Shown here piece by piece: positions 48,165 through 57,545 of a stretch of DNA of 64,000 nucleotides. The notes below the pieces were generated by a model. The model was not told the origin of the DNA. It made no database searches and worked only from the letters and a program-made list of their open reading frames with translations. Source of the DNA: Sphingomonas lycopersici (GTDB lineage: Bacteria > Pseudomonadota > Alphaproteobacteria > Sphingomonadales > Sphingomonadaceae). The translations under genes were made by a program, and so were the position numbers. The stretch spans positions 124,001-188,000 of the forward strand of contig NZ_JANFAU010000007.1 in the NCBI RefSeq assembly GCF_026130605.1, in the 5' to 3' direction. The stretch's first letter is position 1; each line of letters opens with the position of its first letter.

Positions 48165-48566
48165 ATGCCGCTTCATCTTACCAAGGTCGCGTTCGGCGCC
48201 GCCGGCGTCGAGGATCTCGCCGAGCGTCTGCGCATCCGGGGCGAGCAGGGGCCGGTGTTCCTCACCACGCGCTATCTGCCCAAGCGCCATGAGGAGATCG
48301 CCGGGCAGGGTTCGCTGTTCTGGATCATCAAGCATGCGCTGGTCGCGCGCTCGCCGATCCTGTCGTTCGGCGAGGCGGAAGGCGGCCGCGTCGCGATCCA
48401 TATCGATCCGCTGCTGCGGCTGGTCCACCCGCGGCCGAAGCGCGCGCATCAGGGCTGGCGCTATCTCGAGGCGGCGGATGCGCCGATCGACCTCGCGGGC
48501 GGCGAGGCCGAGGCGGTACTGCCCGCGTCGCTCGCGGGGCGGCTCGCCGAGCTCGGGCTGTTATGA
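48165..48566 (+). CDS. DUF1489 family protein
   Basis: A 133-residue protein of the alphaproteobacterial DUF1489 family; function unknown. The family pattern is visible as HLTKVAFGA, FLTTRYLPKRHEEI and GSLFWIIKHALVARSPIL. It follows mgtE by 14 bp. Its last 106 bases overlap the 3' end of the hydroxylase-like gene on the other strand. Confidence 0.86.
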   Translation: MPLHLTKVAFGAAGVEDLAERLRIRGEQGPVFLTTRYLPKRHEEIAGQGSLFWIIKHALVARSPILSFGEAEGGRVAIHIDPLLRLVHPRPKRAHQGWRYLEAADAPIDLAGGEAEAVLPASLAGRLAELGLL

Positions 48567-49444
48567 CGCGCGCGCCACGCGGCGCGTAATGTCTCGCTGG
48601 TGTCGCGGCTGCCGTCGTGGCTCCAGCCGGGTGGGCCGAGCAGATAGCCCGGCTTCGCCCGCCACGGCGCGGCGCGCAGATCGCGCGCAATCCCGATCCA
48701 TTCGTGGAACGCCGCCCAGCCGAGGTTGAACGAGCCCAATTGGTGGACGATGCCGTAGCGCGGGCGATCCTCGTCGAGCTCGGGGGTGAAGGTGCCGAAC
48801 AGCCGGTCCCAGACGATGAACACCCCGGCATAATTGCGATCGAGATAGCGCGGGTTGGTCGCGTGGTGGACGCGGTGGTGCGAGGGGGTGTTCATCACCG
48901 CCTCGAACCAGCGCGGCATCCGCCCGATCACCTCGGTGTGGATCCAGAATTGATAGACGAGGTTCACCCCCGCGACGAAGAAGACCATCGCCGGCGGGAA
49001 GCCGATCAGGAACAGCGGCAGGCGGAACAGGAAAGCGAGGCTGAAGAAGCCGGTCCAGGTCTGCCTGAGCGCGGTCGACAGGTTATAATGCTGCGAGCTG
49101 TGGTGGATGACGTGGCTCGCCCAGAACCAGCGGACGCGATGCGCCGAGCGGTGGAAGACGTAATAAGCGAGATCGTCGAGCACAAAGGCGACGACGAACC
49201 AATACCATTGCCAGCCGATATCGAACAATCGGAAGCGCCACACCCATAAGGCCAAGGCATAGACCGCGCCGGCCGAAAGCGCCCCGGCGATCGTGCTGCC
49301 GAAGCCGAGCATCAGGCTGGTCAGCGTATCGCGCGGCTCGTAGCGGCGACGATCGCGCACCCGCGCGACGAGCATTTCCGCCAGCACGAGCAGGACGAAG
49401 CCGGGAACGGCGATGGTCACGGGATCGGGCAGCTGCGGCTCCAC
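48461..49444 (-). CDS. Fatty acid hydroxylase/sterol desaturase family protein
   Basis: A 327-residue inner-membrane di-iron enzyme. Histidine clusters HRSAH, HVIHHSSQHYN and HHRVHHATN give the metal-binding set, between four membrane helices. It hydroxylates or desaturates lipids or carotenoids; the substrate is not evident. The GTG start at 49444 gives MEPQLPDPVTIAVPGF. The last 30 or so residues after RAAWRARHNS are low in family likeness and lie within the DUF1489 gene, so the reading frame may have lost its original stop. Confidence 0.85.
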   Translation of the reverse strand: MEPQLPDPVTIAVPGFVLLVLAEMLVARVRDRRRYEPRDTLTSLMLGFGSTIAGALSAGAVYALALWVWRFRLFDIGWQWYWFVVAFVLDDLAYYVFHRSAHRVRWFWASHVIHHSSQHYNLSTALRQTWTGFFSLAFLFRLPLFLIGFPPAMVFFVAGVNLVYQFWIHTEVIGRMPRWFEAVMNTPSHHRVHHATNPRYLDRNYAGVFIVWDRLFGTFTPELDEDRPRYGIVHQLGSFNLGWAAFHEWIGIARDLRAAPWRAKPGYLLGPPGWSHDGSRDTSETLRAAWRARHNSPSSASRPASDAGSTASASPPARSIGASAASR

Positions 49445-49455
49445 GGCCGCAGGGC

Positions 49456-49851
49456 TTACACCTGTGTCAGTTGCGGCGCCAGCCTGCGCACGTCGAGCGC
49501 GTCGACCCCCGGCAGCGCGACCGCGCCGAAGCGTCGCTCGCCCGTTTCGACCAGCATCCCGCCCGGCGTGGCGCGCACCGCATCCCAGGCGATCACCCGC
49601 GCGGCGATATGCGCGCCATGCGCCTTGAGCACGACGACGCGGCGATCCGCGCCGAACACCAGAGCGCCGCGCCCGTCGCTGCCGATCACCGCGGAGATGC
49701 CGGCGAACCCCGCGACCGCCTGATCGGCCTCGCGCAACGCATCGGCTTCCTCGACCAGAATCCGCTCCGACCGGCCGAGCTTGAGCGCCGCCGCGACCCC
49801 GCCCAGCGCGAGCACCGCGGCGAGCGACCCGCCGAGCGTCATCCAGTTCAT
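49456..49851 (-). CDS. Small membrane-anchored protein of unknown function
   Basis: A 131-residue protein with one N-terminal membrane helix (MNWMTLGGSLAAVLALGGVAAALKL) followed by a soluble, beta-rich part (AVIGSDGRGALVFGADRRVVVLKAHGAHIAARVIAWDAV in outline). No family recognised. It lies between the DUF442 gene (14 bp upstream) and the hydroxylase-like gene (11 bp downstream), so it is probably in one operon with both. Confidence 0.75.
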   Translation of the reverse strand: MNWMTLGGSLAAVLALGGVAAALKLGRSERILVEEADALREADQAVAGFAGISAVIGSDGRGALVFGADRRVVVLKAHGAHIAARVIAWDAVRATPGGMLVETGERRFGAVALPGVDALDVRRLAPQLTQV

Positions 49852-49865
49852 CGCGGTCAAATGCG

Positions 49866-50300
49866 TCAGCCCTGCTGCGCCACCGCATCCATCAGCGGGC
49901 GGAGGTTGGTGAGGTTGTAGCCCGCGCCGGCGCCCTTGGCGGTCAGCTCGTCGCGGTCGGCACCCAGGCTCGCCTGCGCCAGCGCCCAGAGGTTGCACGA
50001 GCGCGTCCCCGAGCGGCAGAAGGCGAGCACCGGGCCGTTGGCATTGGCCAGCGCCTCGCTCATCGCGACGACCTGCGCCTGCGAGAAGCCGGCATGGGTG
50101 ATCGGGATCGCGGTATAGGCGAGCCCGGCATCCTCCGCCGCGGTGCGGATCGCGTCGCCGCTCGGCTGGCCGCCTTCCTCGTCGTCGGGGCGGTTGTTGA
50201 CGATCGCGACGAAACCCGCGGCCTTGATCGCGGCGATATCCTCGGGCGCGATCTGCGGCGCGACGGAGATGGTGGCGTCGATAGGACGGATGTCGAGCAT
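49866..50300 (-). CDS. DUF442/TIGR01244 family phosphatase-like protein
   Basis: A 144-residue dual-specificity-phosphatase-fold protein. The P-loop reads AFCRSGTRSCNLW with the Cys-x5-Arg pattern intact. The N-terminus RPIDATISVAPQIAPEDIAAIKAAGF and NNRPDDEEGGQPS match TIGR01244, found alone or fused to beta-lactamase-fold sulphur dioxygenases (BLH). Its substrate is not known. ATG 50300 is the family start. Confidence 0.88.
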   Translation of the reverse strand: MLDIRPIDATISVAPQIAPEDIAAIKAAGFVAIVNNRPDDEEGGQPSGDAIRTAAEDAGLAYTAIPITHAGFSQAQVVAMSEALANANGPVLAFCRSGTRSCNLWALAQASLGADRDELTAKGAGAGYNLTNLRPLMDAVAQQG

Positions 50301-50378
50301 GATCGAAAACCTGGCTGGCAAGGAACGGCGTGTCCCGCCTCTAACGCAGCTCGTCGCCGGTTTGAACCGGGTCACCCG

Positions 50379-52139
50379 TCAGTTTTCGTGGATAACCCGG
50401 AGAAACGCCTCGCCATAGGCATCGAGCTTGCGCTGACCCACCCCGGCGATTCCCGCCATTTGCGCGATCGACGTGGGGCGCGAGGCGGCCATCTCGCGCA
50501 GCACCGAATCGTGGAAGATGACATAGGGCGGCACCTGCGCCTCGCGCGCAAGATCGCGGCGCTTGGCGCGCAGCGCCTCGAACAAGGGATCGCCGACCGG
50601 ATTGGCGGCGGCCTCGCCCTTGCGGCGGCGCTCGCGCTTGGGCGGCAGGACGAGCGCGACCGGCTCCTCGCCCTTGAGGATCGCGCGTGCCGCGGGGCCG
50701 AATTCAAGCCCGCCGTGCGGGTTGGCGCGGAGCGCGTCGCGCAGCTGCAGCGCGCGGCCGACCGGCTTGAGCAGGATCGTCTCCTCGCCGTCGACGATCC
50801 CCCAGACCGAGAGCGATTCATGCCCGTTGATCAGGCTGCGCTCGGTCGATTTGCCGGTCAGCACCTGCTCGACATAGGTCGAGCCGAACATCTGCCCGGT
50901 GCGGAACACCGCCGAAAGATATTTGCGCGCGGTCTCGGTCGCGTCGATCGCCTTGGGCGGGGCGAGGCAATTGTCGCAATTGCCGCAGGCGGCGGGCGCC
51001 TCCTCGCCGAAATGCGCGAGCAGGATGCGGCGGCGGCACCCCGCGGTCTCGACCAGCGCGCCAAGCGCGTTGAGCCGCGCGCGCTCGCCGGGCTGGCGGT
51101 GCGCCTCGACCTCGCCGATCCGCTGGCGCGCGCGCGCGAAATCCTCGGCGCCCCAGAAGAGATGCGCGACCGCCGGATCGCCGTCGCGCCCGGCGCGGCC
51201 GGTTTCCTGATAATAAGCCTCGATCGACTTGGGCAGCCCGGCGTGCGCGACGAAGCGCACGTCGGGCTTGTCGATCCCCATCCCGAACGCGACCGTGGCG
51301 CAGATCACCATATCCTCCGAGGCGACGAAGGCGGCCTGATTGGCGGCGCGCACCGCGGGGTCGAGCCCGGCATGATAGGCGCGCACCGGGCGCCCGGTGA
51401 CGGCGAGCGCCTCGGCCAGCCGCTCGGTGCCGGCGCGGGTCTGGGCATAGACGATGCCGGGGCCGGGAGTCGCGCGGACAAGATCGACGATCTGCCGCGT
51501 CGTTCCGTCGCGCGGGGTGATCGCGTAGCGGATATTGGGGCGGTCGAACCCGGCGACGATCATCCCCTCGTGGGGGATGCCGAGCTGTTCGAGGATATCG
51601 GCGCGGGTATGCGCATCGGCGGTGGCGGTCAGCGCGAGCCGCGGAACGCCGGCGAAACTGTCGAGCAGCGGGCGCAGCAGCCGGTAATCGGGGCGGAAAT
51701 CATGCCCCCATTCGCTGACGCAATGCGCCTCGTCGATCGCGAACAGCGCGACCTTGCCGCGGTCGAGCAGATCGCGGAAATCGGCGGTCGAGGCACGTTC
51801 GGGTGCGACGTAGAGCAGATCGAGCGCGCCATCGAGAAAACGCCCGCGGGTCTCGGCGCGATTCTCGTCGACGCTGGTCAAGGTCGCGGCGCGGATGCCG
51901 ACCGCCTCGGCGGCGCGCAGCTGATCGTGCATCAGCGCGATCAGCGGCGAGACGACGACGCACGTCCCCTCCAGCATCACCGCGGGAAGCTGGTAGCACA
52001 GCGACTTGCCCGCCCCGGTCGGCATCACCGCGAGCGTATTCTCGCCCGCCAATACGCGGCTCACCACGTCGCGCTGGACGCCGCGGAAATCGGGAAAGCC
52101 AAAGATACGCTGGAGAACGGAAACGGGATCGGCAGCCAT
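50379..52139 (-). CDS. recQ: ATP-dependent DNA helicase RecQ
   Basis: A 586-residue 3'-5' helicase. Walker A MPTGAGKS (39-46), DEAH (136-139) in IDEAHCVSEWGHDFRPDY, and YYQETGRAGRDG are all present. A zinc site (one Cys in ETAGCRRR plus CGNCDNC) and a C-terminal HRDC domain (about 510-586) complete the RecQ form. It acts in recombination and fork repair. ATG 52139 gives MAADPVSVLQRIFGF; the longer frame upstream is unsupported. Confidence 0.96.
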   Translation of the reverse strand: MAADPVSVLQRIFGFPDFRGVQRDVVSRVLAGENTLAVMPTGAGKSLCYQLPAVMLEGTCVVVSPLIALMHDQLRAAEAVGIRAATLTSVDENRAETRGRFLDGALDLLYVAPERASTADFRDLLDRGKVALFAIDEAHCVSEWGHDFRPDYRLLRPLLDSFAGVPRLALTATADAHTRADILEQLGIPHEGMIVAGFDRPNIRYAITPRDGTTRQIVDLVRATPGPGIVYAQTRAGTERLAEALAVTGRPVRAYHAGLDPAVRAANQAAFVASEDMVICATVAFGMGIDKPDVRFVAHAGLPKSIEAYYQETGRAGRDGDPAVAHLFWGAEDFARARQRIGEVEAHRQPGERARLNALGALVETAGCRRRILLAHFGEEAPAACGNCDNCLAPPKAIDATETARKYLSAVFRTGQMFGSTYVEQVLTGKSTERSLINGHESLSVWGIVDGEETILLKPVGRALQLRDALRANPHGGLEFGPAARAILKGEEPVALVLPPKRERRRKGEAAANPVGDPLFEALRAKRRDLAREAQVPPYVIFHDSVLREMAASRPTSIAQMAGIAGVGQRKLDAYGEAFLRVIHEN

Positions 52140-52188
52140 GATCCAATCGCTATAGCGGCACGCGACAGCGATCGGGAAAGGACTTTCG

Positions 52189-52461
52189 ATGGAAATCGTG
52201 CGGGACAATCGGGCGGAGCAGGAATTCGAGCTGGATGTGGCGGGGCATCGCGCGGTGGCGGCCTATCAGCGCGAGGGCGACCGCATCGTGTTCACGCACA
52301 CGCTCGTGCCGCATGCGATCGAGGGGAAGGGCGTGGGGTCGAAGCTGATCCGCGGCGCGCTCGACAGCGCGCGCGACCAGAAGCTCAAGGTGATCCCGCA
52401 ATGCTCGTTCGTCCGCGCCTATATCGCGCGGCATCCCGAATATCGCGATCTGCTGGCATGA
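52189..52461 (+). CDS. GNAT family N-acetyltransferase (YjdJ/NATD1-like)
   Basis: A 90-residue minimal GNAT domain. ITHTLVPHAIEGKGVGSKLI-type acetyl-CoA loop is visible (HTLVPHAIEGKGVGSKLI), with the C-terminal PQCSFVRAYIARHPEY typical of the YjdJ/NATD1 group. Natural substrates are unknown. AAAGGA lies 6 nt before the ATG. Divergent from recQ. Confidence 0.9.
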   Translation: MEIVRDNRAEQEFELDVAGHRAVAAYQREGDRIVFTHTLVPHAIEGKGVGSKLIRGALDSARDQKLKVIPQCSFVRAYIARHPEYRDLLA

Positions 52462-52479
52462 GAGGTGCCTAAACCACTC

Positions 52480-52565
52480 CGTTCGCCCTGAGCTTGTCGA
52501 AGGGCTGTACTTCTTCTCCCGCGGAAGAAAAGTGCAGGGCTTCGACAGGCTCAGCCCGAACGGGG
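52480..52565. repeat. REP-like inverted repeat, family A (full copy)
   Basis: Nearly identical to 4528-4610; the differences lie mostly in the centre. It fills the junction between the convergent GNAT and ABC transporter genes. Confidence 0.85.
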
Positions 52566-52596
52566 ATAGGTGCGTCGCTTTGACGAGAGCGGGCAG

Positions 52597-54417
52597 TTAC
52601 TCCGCCGCCAGCGCTTCTTCGCGTTCCTTGGCCTGGCGCGCCCACATCTCCGCATAGAGCCCGTTGCGCGCGAGCAGTTGCGCGTGGCTCCCCTGTTCGA
52701 CGATCTGCCCCGCTTCGAGCACGACGATCTTGTCGGCGTGGACCACGGTGGAGAGGCGGTGCGCGATGATGATCGTCGTCCGCCCGCGCTCGATCGCCTC
52801 CAGCGTCGCCATGATCTCCGCCTCGGTGCGGCTGTCGAGCGCGCTGGTCGCTTCGTCGAGGATCAGGATCGGCGGGTTCTTGAGCAAGGTGCGCGCGATC
52901 GCGACGCGCTGCTTCTCGCCGCCCGACAGCTTGAGCCCGCGCTCGCCGACCCGCGTCGCATAGCGCTCGGGCTGATGCTCGATGAAGCCCGCGATCGCCG
53001 CCCCCCGCGCCGCCGCCTCGATCTCCGCCTCGGTGGCGCCCTCGCGGCCGTAGGCGATATTGTAGCCGATCGTGTCGTTGAACAGCACCGTATCCTGCGG
53101 GACGATGCCGATCGCGGCGCGCAGCGAGGCCTGTGTCACCTCGGCGATATCCTGCCCGTCGATCGTCAGCCGCCCGCCGGTGAGGTCGTAGAAACGATAG
53201 AGCAATCGCGCCAAGGTCGACTTGCCCGCGCCCGACGGCCCGACCACCGCCACGGTCGCGCCGGGCGGCACGTCGAGATCGATGCCCTTGAGGATATCGC
53301 GCCCGGGGTCGTAGCCGAAGCGGACGTTCTCGAAGCGCAGATGGCCGGCGGTGACGTGGAGCGGTTGCGCGCCGGGCGCATCGACCACCTCGGCGGCGGT
53401 GTCGACCAGATCGAACATCGCCCCCATGTCGATCACCCCCTGGCGGATCGTGCGATAGACCATCCCGAGCAGATCGAGCGGACGAAACAATTGCGACAGC
53501 AAGGTCGAGACGAGCACGACATTGCCCGCGGTGAACTTGCCCTGGCCCCAGCCGATCACCACCCAGGCCATGCCCGCGGCCATCATCAGATTGGTGATCA
53601 GCGCCTGCCCGATATTGAGCCAGGCGAGGCTGTTCTCGGAGGTGACCGCGGCCTTGGCATAAGCGGTCATCGCGCCCTCGTAGCGACGCCCTTCGCGATC
53701 CTCGGCGCCGAAATATTTCACCGTCTCGAAATTGAGCAAGGAATCGACCGCGTGCGCCACCGCGCCGGTATCGAGATCGTTCATCCGCTCGCGTAGCGCC
53801 GCGCGCCAGTCGGTCACCACGCGGGTGAACCAGATATAGACCGCGACCATCACCAGCGTCGCGACAACCAGCGGCCAGCCGAATTTGGTCCAGAAGATGC
53901 CGATGACGAGCGTCAGTTCGAGCACCGTCGGGGCGATGTTAAACAGCATGAAATAGAGCATCGTATCGATGCTCTTGGTGCCGCGCTCGACCACCTTGGT
54001 CACCGCTCCGGTACGGCGTTCGAGGTGGAAGCGCAGCGAAAGCTGGTGGAGGTGGCGGAACACGCGCACCGCAAGCCGCCGCGTCGCCTCCTGCCCGACG
54101 CTTTCGAACACCGCGTTGCGGAGGTTGTCGAACAAGGTCGAGCCGAACCGCGCCGCGGCATAGCCGATCGCGAGCAGCACGATCAGCGTCACCGGGGAGC
54201 GCGACCCCGGCACCATCCCGTCGACCACGCCCTGCAACGCGAAGGGCGCGCCATAGACCTGCACCAGCTTCGAACAGACGACGAGCGCGAGCGCAGCCGC
54301 GACGCGCAGCCGCATCCCCGGCGAATCCGACGGCCAGAGATAGGGGAGAAAACGGCGCAGCGTCGGCCACATCGGGCGGTCGGCGGCCTTGGCGGAAGAG
54401 GGGGCGAGGGGCGGCAT
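52597..54417 (-). CDS. ABC exporter of the Atm1/HMT1 (ABCB7) type
   Basis: A 606-residue half-transporter: six membrane helices (about 30-320) and an ATPase domain (about 360-595) with GPSGAGKS, the signature LSGGEKQR and ILILDEATSAL. The close family includes the structurally known Atm1 of Novosphingobium, which exports glutathione derivatives and metal-glutathione complexes. It works as a homodimer in the inner membrane. ATG 54417 gives MPPLAPSSAKAADRP. Confidence 0.92.
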   Translation of the reverse strand: MPPLAPSSAKAADRPMWPTLRRFLPYLWPSDSPGMRLRVAAALALVVCSKLVQVYGAPFALQGVVDGMVPGSRSPVTLIVLLAIGYAAARFGSTLFDNLRNAVFESVGQEATRRLAVRVFRHLHQLSLRFHLERRTGAVTKVVERGTKSIDTMLYFMLFNIAPTVLELTLVIGIFWTKFGWPLVVATLVMVAVYIWFTRVVTDWRAALRERMNDLDTGAVAHAVDSLLNFETVKYFGAEDREGRRYEGAMTAYAKAAVTSENSLAWLNIGQALITNLMMAAGMAWVVIGWGQGKFTAGNVVLVSTLLSQLFRPLDLLGMVYRTIRQGVIDMGAMFDLVDTAAEVVDAPGAQPLHVTAGHLRFENVRFGYDPGRDILKGIDLDVPPGATVAVVGPSGAGKSTLARLLYRFYDLTGGRLTIDGQDIAEVTQASLRAAIGIVPQDTVLFNDTIGYNIAYGREGATEAEIEAAARGAAIAGFIEHQPERYATRVGERGLKLSGGEKQRVAIARTLLKNPPILILDEATSALDSRTEAEIMATLEAIERGRTTIIIAHRLSTVVHADKIVVLEAGQIVEQGSHAQLLARNGLYAEMWARQAKEREEALAAE

Positions 54418-54481
54418 GGGCAACGCGCATGTCAGAACGCGGGGGGCCGGCGTCAATAGCTACGCATTGCGCGAGACAATT

Positions 54482-54615
54482 GTGTCCCCGCGAAGGCGGG
54501 AACCCAGACTGTGCTCCCGCCTTCGCGGGAGCACAAAGTTGTTGCGTAACCACCCCGGCGAAGGCCGGGGTCCAGTTACGAGCGGCTCGATAGTGGGTCC
54601 CGGCCTGCGCCGGGA
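54482..54615. repeat. Composite REPIN-like element (families B and C)
   Basis: Two inverted B arms (54482-54535), a tail ending in GCACAAAGTTGTTG, and a C pair (arms 54553-54570 and 54599-54615) follow one another. The 29 bp at 54516-54544 match 17861-17889 exactly in reverse. It fills most of the gap between ubiG and the Atm1-like gene. Confidence 0.85.
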
Positions 54616-54626
54616 CGGTAAAAGGT

Positions 54627-55382
54627 TTACGCCGCCACCGCGGTCACGAAATAATCGAGCGTGGTCGATTCGCTTAGCGTGAACCCGCGCGTCGGGGAAA
54701 AACTCAGCCCCTGCACATCGACCACCTTCATCCCCGCCGCCGCCAGCATCTCGCGCAGTTCATCGGGGGTGATGAACCGCGCCCAGTCGTGCGTCCCGCG
54801 CGGGATCTGCCCCGATCCCTCCGCCAGCGTGATCAGCGCGAGCCGCGAGAGCGCGGTGCGATTGGGGGTGGAAAGGATCAACAGACCGCCCGGCGCCACC
54901 GCTTGCGCCAGCCCGGCGACGAACGCCGCGGCATCGGCGACATGCTCGATCACCTCGAGACAGGTGACGAGATCGAACGTCTCGCCCGCCGCCGCCTCGA
55001 CCCCGCCGACGCGATAGTCGATCGCGAGCGCACCGGCATGCGCGCGCGCCGCGGCGATATTCTCGGCCGCGGCGTCGATCGCGGTGACGGTGCCGCCGAG
55101 GCGCGCCAGCGGCTCGGCAAGCAGCCCCGCGCCGCACCCGACATCGAGCACGCGGCGCCCGGCGAGCGGGGTGAACGTCTCGCCGTCGCCGTCCCAATGC
55201 ATGTCGATCCGCTCGCGGATATAGCCGAGTCGCGCCGGGTTGAGCCGGTGGAGCATCGCCGAGGAGCCGTGCGGATTCCACCAATCGCCGGCCATCGCGC
55301 CGAAATGCGCCGCCTCGTCCGCGCGCACCGATGAAGGTGCGCTTGGGGGGACCGTCGCTTTTGTTACGGTTGCGTCTGTCAT
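54627..55382 (-). CDS. ubiG: Ubiquinone biosynthesis O-methyltransferase UbiG
   Basis: A 251-residue SAM-dependent enzyme for both O-methylations of ubiquinone. FGAMAGDWWNPHGSSAMLH and NPARLGYIRERID are UbiG hallmarks; the SAM motif is VLDVGCGAGLLAEP. The C-terminal GLSFSPTRGF also fits. It is divergent from lysC with 57 bp between the starts, an adjacency common in alphaproteobacteria. Confidence 0.95.
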   Translation of the reverse strand: MTDATVTKATVPPSAPSSVRADEAAHFGAMAGDWWNPHGSSAMLHRLNPARLGYIRERIDMHWDGDGETFTPLAGRRVLDVGCGAGLLAEPLARLGGTVTAIDAAAENIAAARAHAGALAIDYRVGGVEAAAGETFDLVTCLEVIEHVADAAAFVAGLAQAVAPGGLLILSTPNRTALSRLALITLAEGSGQIPRGTHDWARFITPDELREMLAAAGMKVVDVQGLSFSPTRGFTLSESTTLDYFVTAVAA

Positions 55383-55439
55383 GCGCCCTACCTATCAGGG
55401 CCGCCGTTTTCACCCAAGGGAGGTTGGACGGGAGCGATA

Positions 55440-56696
55440 ATGGCGCGCATCGTGATGAAGTTCGGCGGCACGTCGATGGCCGGGATCGAGCGCATCCGGA
55501 GTGTCGCCGCGCGCGTCAAACGCGAGGTCGACGCCGGCAACCAGGTCGCGGTGGTCGTCTCCGCAATGGCGGGGGAGACCGACCGGCTGGTCGGCTTCTG
55601 CCGCGAAGCCTCCCCGCTCTACGATCCGCGCGAATATGACGTGGTGGTCTCCGCCGGCGAGCAGGTGACGAGCGGGCTGCTCGCGATCGCGCTCCAGGCG
55701 CTCGGGGTCAAAGCGCGCTCGTGGCTCGGCTGGCAATTGCCGATCAACACCTCCGACGCCTTTGCCAAGGCGCGGATCGGGACGATCGACACCGAGGCGC
55801 TCGACGCGAGCCTCGCCTCGGGCGAGGTGGCGGTGATCCCCGGTTTCCAGGGGGTCAACGAAGGCCGCGTGACGACGCTCGGCCGCGGCGGATCGGATAC
55901 CTCGGCGGTCGCGGTGGCGGCGGCGATGAAGGCTGATCGCTGCGACATCTACACCGATGTCGACGGCGTCTATACCACCGATCCGCGCATCGTTCCGCGC
56001 GCGCGCAAGCTCGCCAAGGTGACGTATGAGGAGATGCTGGAGCTCGCCAGCGTCGGGGCCAAGGTGCTCCAGACGCGGTCGGTGGGGCTGGCGATGAAGG
56101 AAAAGGTCCGCGTCCAGGTGCTCTCGTCGTTCACCGGCGAAGACGCCCCGATGGCGGACACATTGCCCGGTACGATGATCGTGGGCGAAGAGGAGATCGA
56201 CGACGTGGAACGCCAGCTCATCACCGGCATCGCGCACGACAAGAACGAGGCCAAGATCACGCTGACCAGCGTGCCCGACAAGCCCGGCGCGGTGGCGAGC
56301 ATCTTCGAGCCGCTGGCCGAGGCCAATATCAACGTCGATATGATCATCCAGAATATCGCGCACGGCTCGGGGTCGACCGACGTGACCTTCACGGTGCCGG
56401 CGGCGGATCTGGCGCGCTCGATCGAGACGCTCAACCAGGCGCGCGCGGTGATCGGCTTTGCCGAGCTGGTCCACGATACGCGGGTCGCCAAGGTCTCGGT
56501 GGTCGGGGTCGGGATGCGCAGCCACGCCGGCGTCGCCTCGACGATGTTCACCACGCTCGGCGCGCGCGGGATCAACATCCAGGCGATCACCACCAGCGAG
56601 ATCAAGGTCTCGGTGCTGATCCACGAGGACGAGACCGAACTCGCGGTGCGCGTGCTCCATACCGCTTACGGGCTGGACGCCGAAGAAGCGGCATAA
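55440..56696 (+). CDS. lysC: Aspartate kinase
   Basis: A 418-residue monofunctional aspartokinase, first step to lysine, threonine and methionine. MKFGGTSMAG opens the kinase domain, with GRGGSDTSAVAVAAA and DVDGVYTTDPR further on; two ACT domains (about 265-418) should bind the feedback inhibitors. GGGAG lies before the ATG. Some relatives make a second, shorter beta product from an internal start; I see no strong site for this. Confidence 0.96.
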   Translation: MARIVMKFGGTSMAGIERIRSVAARVKREVDAGNQVAVVVSAMAGETDRLVGFCREASPLYDPREYDVVVSAGEQVTSGLLAIALQALGVKARSWLGWQLPINTSDAFAKARIGTIDTEALDASLASGEVAVIPGFQGVNEGRVTTLGRGGSDTSAVAVAAAMKADRCDIYTDVDGVYTTDPRIVPRARKLAKVTYEEMLELASVGAKVLQTRSVGLAMKEKVRVQVLSSFTGEDAPMADTLPGTMIVGEEEIDDVERQLITGIAHDKNEAKITLTSVPDKPGAVASIFEPLAEANINVDMIIQNIAHGSGSTDVTFTVPAADLARSIETLNQARAVIGFAELVHDTRVAKVSVVGVGMRSHAGVASTMFTTLGARGINIQAITTSEIKVSVLIHEDETELAVRVLHTAYGLDAEEAA

Positions 56697-56711
56697 GGGG
56701 TGAGGGCTCAC

Positions 56712-56731
56712 CCCTCCCCTTCAGGGGAGGG
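56712..56731. terminator. CCCTCCCC-type hairpin after lysC
   Basis: The arms CCCTCCCC and GGGGAGGG enclose a TTCA loop, 15 bp after the lysC stop, between lysC and the converging GIN gene. Confidence 0.55.
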
Positions 56732-56784
56732 ATCGGGGGTGGGGCGGTGTCTCACCGAGATCATTCGCCCGTGATTCCTGACTT

Positions 56785-57504
56785 TTACTGTCGCTTCGCG
56801 GCCACGCCGCACACCACCGGGCCGTCGGCCACCGCCTTGACGGTGCATTTGGCGGTGCCGAGCACGGTCACCTTGCCGAGCCCGGTGGTCGACACCTGGG
56901 CGGTATAATGCGCCGTCGCGCGGGTCTCGCCGGTGCCTTCGACGCTGACGGTGAGGTCGTTGACGGCAAGATCGGCGGCGTCGATTGTGCCGGGGCCGTT
57001 GGTCGTCAGCCGCGCGCGCGCCGCCTTGCCCGCGAGGCGCAGCTTGCCGGTGCCGATCAGCATCGCGTTGAGCTGATCGGCCGCGGCGCCGTCGACGGTC
57101 AGCGCGCCGGCGCCGGTGACGCCGAGGTCGATGCGCTGGGCGGCAATCCTGCTTGCGGTGACCGTTGCACCCGCGGTGAGCAGGATCGAGGTGATGCGCG
57201 GGCTCGACAAGGTGACGACCACCGGGCTGGTGCCGCCCGCGCGCTTGGGGGTCTCGCCCCAGCCGCCGGGGCCGAGCCGCACCGCCAGCGTATTGCCGTT
57301 CACCGCGAGGTCGAGCCGCGCCAGCATCGCGTCGCTGCCCTTGGCGCTGGCGCGCGGCGACGCGCCGGCGACGATATGCACCTCGAACGGCCCCTCGACC
57401 CGCACCCGCTCATAGCTGCCGACGCTATAGCTGCGCTCCGCGGCATCAGCAGGGGCGGCGAGCAAAGTGGAGGCGGCGGCGGCGAGCGCGAGGGAAAGTC
57501 TCAT
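56785..57504 (-). CDS. GIN-domain (DUF2807) exported protein 1
   Basis: A 239-residue protein with a signal peptide (MRLSLALAAAASTLLAAPADAA) and a GIN/DUF2807 beta-helix region: VEGPFEVHIVAG start, then repeated strands with GAGAL, GTGKL and GPGTI turns. It ends with a cysteine pair region (KCTVKAVADGPVVCG). A GTG at 57549, inside the upstream gene's stop, would add 15 Arg-rich residues; the ATG is preferred. First of three related genes; function unknown. Confidence 0.8.
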   Translation of the reverse strand: MRLSLALAAAASTLLAAPADAAERSYSVGSYERVRVEGPFEVHIVAGASPRASAKGSDAMLARLDLAVNGNTLAVRLGPGGWGETPKRAGGTSPVVVTLSSPRITSILLTAGATVTASRIAAQRIDLGVTGAGALTVDGAAADQLNAMLIGTGKLRLAGKAARARLTTNGPGTIDAADLAVNDLTVSVEGTGETRATAHYTAQVSTTGLGKVTVLGTAKCTVKAVADGPVVCGVAAKRQ

Positions 57505-57545
57505 CGCGCGGCAGCGTCGCGCGAAGCGGCGCCGCGCGCAAGCCT

